Positions 23,459 through 33,895 of a stretch of 64,000 nucleotides of DNA are shown one piece after another (positions within the stretch are counted from its first letter, which is position 1; the number at the start of each line of letters is the position of its first letter). Origin of the DNA: Larix kaempferi (taxonomy: Eukaryota > Streptophyta > Pinopsida > Pinales > Pinaceae); contig BSBM01000609.1 in the NCBI GenBank assembly GCA_027924585.1, forward strand, positions 496,001-560,000, given 5' to 3'. The position numbers and the translations under genes were made by a program. The notes under the pieces were generated by a model that was not told the origin of the DNA, searched no databases, and saw only the letters and a program-made list of their open reading frames with translations.

Positions 23459-25712
23459 TGTTGGTCAAAATTAATGTTACTTAATTCACCTCAATTTAAT
23501 TGTCAACCAGGGTGCGTAAACTTCGAGCTGCTACACTATATGTGCGGGTAAAGTAGTCTTAATGCTCATACTTCAAGAAATTCTAGTCTACTCACAAACA
23601 AAAATGAAATTGACAAAGTTATTACTGTCTTGAATGATCAATGCTAAGGGTTCCTAGGTCTGTCATAAAGAAAAGGAAATCAATTTGTTGATTCCTATCT
23701 TACTGTCAAATTCAACATAACTCACAGCAACCTACAGTAATCTTCCAAAGAAATACTAATCTTCCAAAGAAATACTAAACTACCAAAGAAATACTAAACT
23801 ACAACAATCTTTCAAAACTACAGCAATCTTTAGCTACAACAATTATGGTTTACTCCTCAAAATAAACAGCCTGCTCAATCAATCTTAGTGACCTTGTGTT
23901 GTATCTAAAACTTCCAACCATTAATCTTACAAAGTCTGATGCTAAAATCTACACAAACACTGTCAAATAATTACTGAAATGAAACTTGTTTCCTCTCAAC
24001 TCTAAACTGTCCACAAACAACTTAACAAAAGGAAGTTTAGCTTGCTGCTACTGTTGAAATATACCCTACCTGCGTTTTGTGCATATGAATGCACATAAAA
24101 GACTACTGAGATTATTCAGAAAATATACATCAATGAATGTTAGGACTGTTCAAGAGATATTCACTCATTCTCGTCTATATGTAGACTATGAGATTGGTGT
24201 TCAATCCTAGGAAACAATACTGTAAATTATGATATTTTTCTGATTTCATTCAATACCAAGAAAACATAATCCAAACTCCTATCTGGCCAATACAAAAAAA
24301 TGCTATTTAAAAAGCCCTAAATTACTCTATAAACTAAAGTCTTCAAATCTTTTGCTAACTCTACAAATGCTGCAAATTCTTTTGAAATCCACACAACACA
24401 ATCAGAAAATATCTTACAGTCTTATAAGCTCACGAGTCGAAAGAATTAAACCGCTGTTGGAGCTATTCACTAGCTGCTACAATGCTAATAACAAAAGAAA
24501 TATGAGATTTCAATCTAGTCTTTTCATTAAATCGATTCTACAATAAACCAAATCAAATCCATTACACAGTTTATAAATGCCATAGCTTTGGGCAAAAGAA
24601 TCATATCCATCAATGAGCAACACCACACTGAAAACTAAAGAAGTTAAAATGCAAAGCCACTCTTATTAATTTATTGAATCGGTTCTACAGCTAGACTGAG
24701 TGCATGTAATAGTAATTTATCTTCTGCAAACACAAGCCTTATTCTGAAGCACAAGTAAACAAAACCATTACCATTCTATTATGAAACAATGCCAGAGTAT
24801 ATAAGCTTCACTCTATTTACAGAAATACAAACCACACGTAAATACAAAGGATCGGTGTTGAAGGTGGGCCCTGCCCTCAACGCCTACTAGTCTTAAATCA
24901 CAGTCTTAAAGAGGATAAAATGCTGGATCGATTGATAAAAATAGAGTTTTTACAGTCCTCCCTGCGTATCCTCTCCTTAAGCTTTATTTATACATGAACA
25001 GATGGACAGGATCCATCCCAGAATGCAGAGATTTGAGCAACTACCCAGAAAACGGCCAACACAAAATCTGGCAAAACCACGTCTGTTCCGGAAGCGATTT
25101 CTCCACATCCGTTTAGAAATTCTGAAAACTGTCTGCGGGTAGGGGTAAATGGGGCCATTTGTGAAGTGGGTTTCAAACCGTTTTGAAAAATTCCCAACCG
25201 TTTGTTCAGAAATTGAGCCCGAAATCAGTGTCCTGCTCAAGGACGGAAATGACATTGCCAGATTGCTTAAGATCCATACACTGCTAAAAATGGAGGGTAA
25301 CAGCTCCTTGAACGAAGGAAATCCATGAAACAGCACCGGAATAAACTTCATAGGCATCTGGAAGGCGATGTGAATCCAAGAGACATCTCCACTGTGGACA
25401 AAATCCCCCAAATCACTGGTTCAGCTAGCATAAATCTTCCCTGGAGCGCCGAGACCACTGCACAAAGGAAAACAACAACCCATTAGTTAACCAAGTATTT
25501 GAATGGAGGCTTAAAGGCCCAATTTTATACATAAAACAAGGTAAAGTAAGAAATAAGTAATTTAAAAATCACTTTACCAAAATCTATCAACATTGATCTC
25601 CATAAATGCATGACCATGTACAAATCAACATTAACAAATTAATTATTATGTGGTTTCATAAGACTTTGGCTAGAAAATGTTGTAGTGGACAGTCAAAAAT
25701 AGGAGACCAACA
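23459..25712 (-). repeat. 5' LTR (2254 bp)
   Basis: Same length as 17156-19409 and about 98% identical by eye. The candidate TATA box is at 24992-24983 on the minus strand. Differences cluster near 25130-25142 (six changes within about 15 bases). Confidence 0.92.
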
Positions 25713-25717
25713 GTTGG
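25713..25717. repeat. target-site duplication GTTGG, right copy
   Basis: Identical to 17151-17155. Confidence 0.8.
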
Positions 25718-27347
25718 CGGCCCAAAACAGTTACACTCGACAACACAAGCTTCCAAATAGTGAGAATGATAAGTAATGGAGCGTAAAATGGTAAAAAGAG
25801 CCTCATGCATAGGTGAAAAGGTAAAAAGCCAATGCATTTACCATCACGTACTGTTGCATTTACTCAAAACTTTGTGCTTGTCCACGTTCTATCACCTTTC
25901 CAAAAGGAAACAACCATGAACCAATGAATACGTAGGCCTTTGCTGAGTACGATACTAGTAATACCATTAAATGGAATGATCATTCGTAACTTGTCGAGAT
26001 TTGATACCAAACCAACATTAATAGCCAATATCGTAACAATGTTGCTAACTTTTCAAGCCTTTTAAAAATGGTTAACAACTCATTCACATAAACCATAAAC
26101 CATATGTTTAATCAAACAACCAATGATTTATTCCTAATGTTGACCATACCAAACATGAGCGGATAGATAAGTTGGTAATATGATGGACATTGTAATGTTA
26201 GTTCCAGATAAGTTGCAAGTTGCATCATGAATATTTTCCATAAAACAATGTAACATAAGGGATATAAAGCATGAAGAAAAATTTCACATCAAAATAATTT
26301 TGAATGTTCAATCATTGGATTGATCCTATTCATCTAACCTTCACAATAAACCAAACTGATATGTGTTATGATGAACAAATTGAAGCTTATGAAGACCAAC
26401 CCCGAGATCCAAATATTTCCATGCGAAGTGAACATCATCTCTTACTAAGGGGTCCTGCCTATCATTAATATCATATATATAAATATATTTAATATATGCT
26501 TTTCAACCATTTGCAAGCGGAAAAAATAGGTGATAAAAATTTGAGTCAACATGACTCACTTTTTAGAATAAGTGGAGTTCACTTTTACAATAATGTTACT
26601 TTAAATATTGTATGCAAAAACTAAAAAACTTTACATTTTTAGGTGACTAAATTTTATAAAGCAAGTGACACACACTTTTACAATATTGTAACTTAAATAT
26701 AGAAGTTACATGAAATTTTTAGAAAAGTAATAAACAAAAAGAAGACTTGAATCCAATGCCTCTAAATTAAGAAAGCAAGATTTAACCAAGTGAGATAATA
26801 TTCAAAGATATGTAAAAGTTGGAAATGAGGAAGGGGTGGTTTTTTTCTATTTGTTTTAATCTTCGACCTTGAAGTGTGTGCTTACCCCAAAAAATTCGTC
26901 ATGTTTCTAGTTTGTTGGTTTTGCAAAGAGTGCATGGAAAATAACATACGTAGTAAAGAAAACCCTTACCACTATGTTTCTGATTTTTCGAGTTCGCACA
27001 AAGTGCACGGAAAAGAGCATATGCAGAATGAAAAGGTAACAAACCATAACTAAAATAAAAACTAGATTAAAATTGAAAGAATATGAGAAAAATAAAAAAT
27101 AAAAAACGCGTAATTGTAACATTATACCTTTGGATAAGGTAAATGGCCATATATTTGGAAAATGAGATTTGTTTTCAATGAAATGAAATTCCAATTGGAA
27201 ACAACGTTTCAAATGCAATGGAACACCTCCCATAGCCTAGAAATGAACATAAATATCGGAACTAGAAATCCTTTGATGATCTTGATAACACCCATTCAAG
27301 ATCTAGATCACCAACATACACATAAATTCATAAGAGCTCTGATACAA
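25718..27347. other. AT-rich spacer
   Basis: No coding frame is recognised. Two diverged copies of a unit with TTTGCAAAGAGTGCATGGAAAA (near 26920) and TTCGCACAAAGTGCACGGAAAA (near 26995) lie about 72 bp apart. The end next to 27348 may be the leader of the LTR element described there. Confidence 0.4.
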
Positions 27348-27808
27348 TGTTCGAGTAACATAGGATTCTTCCAAAATATCGAACACTTTGATCATCCTCT
27401 CACACAAATACATCATAGATCAACACAACAATGTTTTTATGTGGTTTAAACTCTCGAAGAGGGAATCACTAGAGGGCCTCATCCAAATAGCTACTTGAGT
27501 AAATATTATTATGAAAAATAAATAACGTTAAAAATGAGCTTCTCATAATCAATCAACTAGCAAGTGACCCTCCATGCTCTTTAAATAGAGATCATGGACC
27601 AATCGGGTGTTAAGCCACATATCAATGGTCATTAAAATCAAGGAGAATATGAACCATTAAATCACTCTATGTCAAGGACATATCGTGACCGTCGGATTAC
27701 ATATATACAAATGCATACTAATGAATACTAAAGAAACACACTTTACCTAACATATATATTATAACAAGTTGATATTAACTAACTCCTAGGTGTCTAAATA
27801 TCCTAACA
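27348..27808 (-). mobile_element. probable lone 5' LTR with primer-binding site
   Basis: The plus strand starts TGTTCGAGTAACA and plausibly ends CCTAACA. Immediately left, on the minus strand, lies TTGTATCAGAGCTC (27347-27334), one mismatch from the Met-tRNA primer site, so this would be the 5' LTR of a minus-strand element. The minus strand has a TATA-like CTCTATTTAAAG near 27587-27576. I found no partner LTR to the left. The 27808 boundary is a guess based on a terminal CA. Confidence 0.45.
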
Positions 27809-30800
27809 CTAAGTGCACAATGATACAATAATTGGTTTCTCACACATGCACATGATTCTACAAGAATAGTCATTTCCATCAATTATAAAATGAAATCAAG
27901 TGAGGCATCAATGATAATATCAAGCGAGCCAACAAAGTAAATCAAGCAAGCTAGAAAACAAGATCAAGTGATCCAACAATGATAAGATCGAATGAGCTAG
28001 AAAATAATGAAATTAATTAGGGTGGTAAGAGCATTTCCAAAATTTCCAAACATAGTAAATCCCAAATCAAATAATAATACCATCATGCAAAGATTCAAAG
28101 GTAAGCAAAAAGGTAACTTAATATTTGATGTGAATAATAATGATACCATCATGCAAAGATTCAAAGGTAAGCAAAAAAGTAACTTAATATCTTATGTGAA
28201 TTTATTCATTTTGAAATGCATGCAAAGCTTTAGTAACATATCACAAAGATCAAATTCATGTTTCAATAAGAACAATGAATTAAAGCTTGGGGGAGTTCAA
28301 TTTTTTTTTCAAATGTGCATGACGAAGATGGATTACAATGCAAGTGAAAATCCCAACACTCTTGTTTGAACGGTATATTGATCCTACAAATTTCATTCTA
28401 GCCATTACGTGCACACCATTGCTTCATTTCTAAATTAAATGGCAAGATAAAGTTGTTAGTTATTTACAAGGTAATTGTATGAAGTGACAACAAGAAGAAA
28501 CTAAAACATCGTTTCCATAAATATGACCATACCAAGTTTCTTTTGCAATGATAGACATGATGTTGCAACATTTATCATCAACAATGGACAATACAAAGTA
28601 TGCACATATTTTTTTTACCATGTGGTAGGATGCATAGAGGTACTCCAACATGCGGAGGGTTAACCTATTTTTTGGTTGTAGCAAAGAGATTTGTGTGGGG
28701 CATTAGTATGTAGGGAAAACTTACCATAGGTACGGAAATCTCACATCCATTCCATAGTTTAAGTTATTTCGTTGAGGACATTGAATTCATAAGTTGTGGG
28801 GATAAGTTGCATGTGATCATGCATGAATGAATCATCAATGAGTTTCAAATAAAAAATTATGAAGTGGTTGAAGGATGATGTACATATGCCAAGTTAGCAA
28901 GGGGAAAATCCTCTTGAGGTGATGTGAACTCTAGTTCAAATTATCATAGCGCACTAAAATTTGAAATAAGGACAGATGCCATGCATAATATCATTTGTAA
29001 AACCTTTGATTGCATGCCATACTTTTTTTTTTAATATTTTTTAATGATAAACACATACTAAGTTAGAAGGGGGTGAAAGAATGTGAGAATGTGAAGGCGT
29101 TAGCAATCAACATTAAAAGGAAAGGAGGAAAAAGCTACAACCAACACAAAAAAAAACAAGGCTCTTAAAGCATATGAAAGTGAAAGGTGTGAAAATATGT
29201 GTGTGAATCAAGCAATGGAATATTCCATGCATGCCAAATCATGTGAATTGAAGATCAACCTTTGTATGTGCATTTTCCAGCAAGCTTAAAGGCGTGAAAA
29301 GTGTTTTTCTTGAATATTGTGGAGAAAAGGTTATTATTGTTGTTTTGTAAAGTTGCATTGAAAACTCAAAGCAAAGATATATTTCTCTCATGCATGAAGA
29401 AGTTAGGGTTTACTCCTTGGGAAATATATTGTTCCTTTCCAAGGTCAAACATCAATTTTGAATCAAAATTGAATATGTTTGAAGGTTACATAAACTGAAA
29501 CTGTCTTGGAAAAGACCCTTTTTTATAGAGGCTATGGAGAAAAGAGATAAAATCACAAAACTCCTATCAAGGACATTATAATATTTTTGGTTACATAATT
29601 GATCTCCCATATTCTCTCCATCCATACTAGAAATCAAAATTATATTACAAAAGAGGAGTTATAGGTATACAAAAAATTAGTAAAGAAAAAGGGGTAGCAA
29701 TACACAAGGAAAATATACAAGGAATAGAGGAACAACATCAATATATGATTAAGGGAACCATTTTTCTCGTGATTTTGAGTATTTTTATTTACTTTACCTA
29801 TAAAATCAAGCATGGAATTGAAGCACCTGCATACATTCCTTAATGTGCATAAACTGAACCAGATTTAAGAAAAAAATTGCACAACAAAACAAGGGATTTT
29901 GGGAACAAATATGCAGGGACAAAGGACATGATTGGCTAAAGGATGGAATGTTATAGATTTAAATATTATCATCCCAAGGCATATATATCGATCTAAGAAA
30001 AACATGGAAGCTACAAAATTTCATGTTGAAGAGTAATACAAACTTGGTCATAGGGTTGAAGGTAGTTTTTAAGATAGAAAACATCCAGTCATGTGTTGAT
30101 TATGTAAGGTAGATTTATCTTCCATCACCTAGAAATATTATTTTCCTATCAAAACAAAATACTACATGGATATGCACCTACAACATTACAAGGTAGTATG
30201 AGCAATAAAACAAAGAATACACAAGAAGTAGCACCTACAACATGACATAAGTAATCTAATGCAAACATTCAAGGCTAAACATTTGGAAAAAGGAAAAAGC
30301 ATCTAGAATCCTTCTTCACATGCAACCAAATGCAAAGATTGTAAACTATATTTCCTGTACATAAAGTCAAGATGCATGCATGCAAGGTTAAAGCATGTGA
30401 ATTACAAAGGAATACGGGAAGCATGAGACCAACTTTTGAGAACAGTTTTGTTGCGTGAAGGCATGCAAAACCTTAATTTGGTGGTTATGATGGGCCTCTA
30501 TAATGACACATTATTTGGCCCATTTTAGTCATACCTAAGGTCAATTAATGAGATAAAATGGATTAGTTTGTGTGATTAATGATGAAATTTATGATATTTG
30601 TCCTTAAATTATATGCATGTTTGTTTTATGAATATATTGATCTTTGCTTATTCCATTGATTTATTTGATGATATAATGGAATAAAATTGGTAAATGCATT
30701 CTTGATTTGTGGTGGATTTGTAGCTTGAAGTTATCTAAAGCTAAGTGGAAGAAATCAAGCCACAACAACTATCTCAATCTCCTTCAATGAGTCCAATAGA

Positions 30801-33230
30801 AAAAATAAAGCAATATTGAGAGACTTGAGGGGTTTTGAGGAGACCCCCTAATCATTATCATGATTGATCACCACTTGGAGAAGGAATTAGAGATCGTGAT
30901 ACGTCAAGTTCTTGAAGGCCAAGGTCGAATTCCTAAAGAGGGAATCAGTCCCACCAACTTGCTTGCATATTTCTAGTTAACTAGGAGACAACTTCCATGA
31001 ATCAAGGAGAATAGTTAGACATTGTTGTCTCATCATTGTATTTAGCATTTTAATCTATCCCTTGTTGGTCAAGGAAAAGTTGTACAAAGTGGTATCCTGT
31101 TGCCTTGTTTTAATGGCAGATTATTGAATAAAGAAAAGATAGTTTTGTTCCAACCTTAACGTATTTAGTTAGGTGGGGTTCCACAAGATTCCTTGGGTTG
31201 GGACCACTCAAGGTAAATACTGGGAACCCCTACATGTATTATATTTCACTTATTTTAGTTTATGTCTCCTTCTTTCATGTGTTTCGGCTTTCCTGTAGAA
31301 ACCTGTGGCCATGCTATAGTTTTCTGTAAGTTTTCTTATAGGTTTATGTTTTGACCATTTTACTTGTTATGATTAACATTATTTATTTATTGTAATGATC
31401 TAGCATTTTGTTTCCCATTATATTTTAAATTGGTTTTTTCTCACACTAGAAGTCTCTTGATTTAGATTATGCTTGGAGATGTTTTATGTAACATTAAAAC
31501 TAAAAAGTATTCCTTTGTTTTATTTCCAAAATCCCATACACAATGAACAAACAACCTTGATCCATGTTAATGCCTAAAAATTGCACACATGTGACGTTTT
31601 GACGATTCATCCAATAAGGTGTGATCAACATAAAGAATGCATATCACCACAGGAATCCTCAACAGATCCAAAACACAACATGAGTCCATAATTTCCAAGG
31701 AATAGTAAAAAAAAGGGTAGCATGGGTAATACACAGTTGACCCGCGCTATAGCGCAGGTTATCTAAACAACGCCCACAATACACCCATGAGGCTTTTCCT
31801 TCGATATTCGTGCTACTGTCAAAATGGTGGGACCACTTACTCCCAACGGTGCATTGTAAGCTTAGTCCTCCCCAAAGATCTGAATTCGGCTCCTCACACA
31901 CTTGGTGGCATTAATCATCCCCCCTTGTGTACCTTGGAGCTAGTTCATGAAGGAGGAGAGTTCACATTTGGATCTAGTTGTTTGTTGGCCACCTCTTGGC
32001 CTATAAAAGAAATCCAATGGCATGCATTTCGTAGGGAGAAAATCAGAACAAGTTTATGTTGTTGGATTTGAGTTGCAACTTCCTCATATCCCACCATTTC
32101 CTACCATTGCAAGCATTCCCAAGATCCCTTGCCACCTTCCATCTAGGGGCAAGTGTTTCTCTCCATCGTTCTTCCATCTACTTAGCATTTAGATTGGACA
32201 AGAAAGGCCTCCCTAAGGGATATTGTTGGCTTCCCTTGAAGCCCATACCTCCTAGGTGTTGTACATATATTCCATTGGGAAATACAAGAGTGGTATGGCA
32301 TATCTTTGGTTGTTGTTGAACTTTGCATTCTCTCCTCATCTCTTTCATTTTTTTTTTATCAATATTTCTATGTTTGAATGTGAACTACACTAACAATCTC
32401 TTGTAGGATCACTTGGAGGAATACCAACCAAACCAAAAAGGGGCTCCAAGGACTGAGGCCTTGCTACAACCTACAAGGCTTAGCCCCTTACCAAGTGGAA
32501 GAGTGCACTTATGAAATTTTTTCTACAACAGTTCCAATGGCGACCATAATTTTTTTTGTTCATTCCCATTTAAACTAGGTTGTTTTGTGCTAAGTATCCA
32601 ATTCTGGGTATTTATTACTTGCAGGAGAGCAGGTATTCCACCTCTTACTTCCAGAAATTGGCCCCATTATGGCCACAATTTATTTTTTTACACAGTCGCA
32701 CGGTTCCCGGTGTCTCTGCTGCATTGACATCGCGGAAGCGACTTGGATAGTCACACGCATAGCATAGGTTACCGTTGTTATACTTGCGCTACACTACTCA
32801 ACGCACCCACATAGAAGGTTAGTGTATTACCCGCTCTACCAAAACATCTATTTTGTATTAACCCGCATTGTCTGCGCGACAGAGTGTAGTTTAGCCGCAC
32901 TACTATTGTTTATTTTCTTTTTATCTACATATCTTAGTTTGGCAGTCCATATATTGCTTACTAATGAACTTACATTAAGGATAATTCACATAATTACTTA
33001 ATTTTTTAGTAATTAGTTCACCTAGATGAATATTAGGAACTAAAGAGTTCATCTCTCTTGAAACTTACCTAGGTAACCAACTTTGAGGCTTTCAACGGGC
33101 CCCATTGTTGGCACTAGTATTCAAGATGATTTGTTGTTTATGCATCAATCAACATGTTTTTTTTAGTAGTATTGCTAGTGTAGAAAACAATTTTTGCACA
33201 CAAGCAAGGACCTAAATACACTCGCCCGAA
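27809..33230. other. long non-coding stretch with scattered retroelement signals
   Basis: No gene is supported. Worth noting: GCTTGGGGGAG (28287), a purine tract like those next to gypsy 3' LTRs; a TATA-like CTATAAAAGA at 32001 followed by a pyrimidine-rich leader and GTTCCAATGGCGACC (32530), which could be an LTR promoter and primer site; and a GGCCCCATT word repeated near 32660 and 33098. These suggest old LTR elements too decayed to delimit. Confidence 0.4.
28067..28198. repeat. two-copy tandem repeat of about 65 bp
   Basis: AATACCATCATGCAAAGATT and its continuation through AAAGGTAAGCAAAAA(G/A)GTAACTTAATAT are repeated side by side with few differences. The open frame 28007-28369 spans it, so its protein shows the same repeat (TIMQRFKGKQK twice). 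There is no other coding evidence. Confidence 0.75.
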
Positions 33231-33235
33231 GTATG
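33231..33235. repeat. target-site duplication GTATG, left copy
   Basis: GTATG is repeated at 38460-38464 at the far end of the copia element. Confidence 0.9.
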
Positions 33236-33766
33236 TGTTGGGTATGTTATATCTCTTCACATGGTCGCTGCGTGTACAACACGATCCCTACGGCACCTTC
33301 GATTCGCCTGCGCCGGGCGCGTCCGGAGGGGGGGGTAGCCCGACAGGGCCCACCCCCTTCGTTTCGGACCGTTAGGTTCCGAAACGACACGGAGGGGGCC
33401 GTTAGGCCCCCGGAGTCCGCGCGGAGCGCAAAAATTTTTTGGGTTGCTTTTTGCTTTTTTGCTTTTTCGCGATTTTCGACCCATTGTACTCTATCTAATT
33501 CCGGTAAAAGGAATTAGGGTTGTAACCTAATTCGGGTAAACGAATTAGGGTTTTAGATGCTGCAGAATACCATTTATTGTATTGTACATGTAAAATAAAC
33601 ATATAATGAGAAAGGAGCTATGCGGCTCTAAGTTTTGCTGGTTTTTTCCCGGTTAAGGGTTTCCAGGTGAAAATCTCTGTGTAATGTGTGTGCCATTGTG
33701 TGTTTTTCTGTAAATGTTTAAGAATCATATAAGTTTGTACTTCACTGTTAAGGTTTAAAACTTACA
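33236..33766 (+). repeat. 5' LTR of intact copia (531 bp)
   Basis: Runs TGTTGGGTATG to AAAACTTACA. The first 200 bases are strikingly GC-rich and structured. After about 33495 the LTR is AT-rich. AATAAA at 33594-33599 is a candidate polyadenylation signal, next to a TATA-like CATATAATG. The 3' part has the conserved copia wording CCCGGTTAAGGGTTTCCAGG. Confidence 0.97.
33354..33414. other. two adjacent hairpins in the copia LTR
   Basis: An inverted pair TCGTTTCGGA / TCCGAAACGA (10 bp, 9-base loop CCGTTAGGT) is followed a few bases on by GGGGGCC / GGCCCCC (7 bp, loop GTTA). Both loops contain the word CGTTAGG or the like. The same structure is in the 3' LTR at 38047-38107. Confidence 0.75.
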
Positions 33767-33768
33767 TT

Positions 33769-33780
33769 TGGTATCAGAGC
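33769..33780 (+). other. copia primer-binding site
   Basis: TGGTATCAGAGC, the exact complement of the initiator-Met tRNA 3' end, lies two bases after the 5' LTR. Confidence 0.95.
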
Positions 33781-33895
33781 AATTTTTGGTTCAGAGGGAC
33801 GCCTTTGTTTCCAGGGGTTTGGCTCGATCTTGGATTTGTGATAAACCTGGTTTCAGTGGGAGCTTTGCAGCGGTGATTTATTCTTTGTTTAAAGA

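Larger units (their letters stand above)
17156..25712 (-). mobile_element. LTR retrotransposon with 2254-bp LTRs, internally deleted
   Basis: Two 2254-bp direct repeats start TGTTGGTC and end GACCAACA (8-bp terminal inverted repeats) and are flanked by GTTGG duplications. On the minus strand the 5' LTR (25712-23459) is followed by the primer-binding site TGGTGCCGTTGCCGGGGA, which is typical of plant Ty3/gypsy elements. A purine tract (GGGTTGGGGGAGA, about 19422-19410) precedes the 3' LTR. The 4.05-kb interior lacks recognisable protease, reverse transcriptase and integrase and keeps only a possible gag piece and an RNase H tail. About 45 LTR differences were counted by eye (about 2%), with no length change. 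Confidence 0.92.

Noticed and set aside
17156-25712. Two 2.25-kb near-identical blocks read as a segmental duplication of a gene region
   Set aside because: The blocks begin TGTTGG and end CCAACA, have equal length, lie next to a primer-binding site and a purine tract, and are flanked by a 5-bp target duplication. They are LTRs.
28007-28369. 120-residue plus-strand frame as a gene
   Set aside because: It spans a tandem duplication and a purine tract of the kind found beside LTRs. It has no domain and no promoter context.
33300-33425. GC-rich LTR segment as an inserted piece of organelle or ribosomal DNA
   Set aside because: It is present at the same place in both LTRs and I could not match it to any rRNA or organelle gene. 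It is best treated as part of the LTR.
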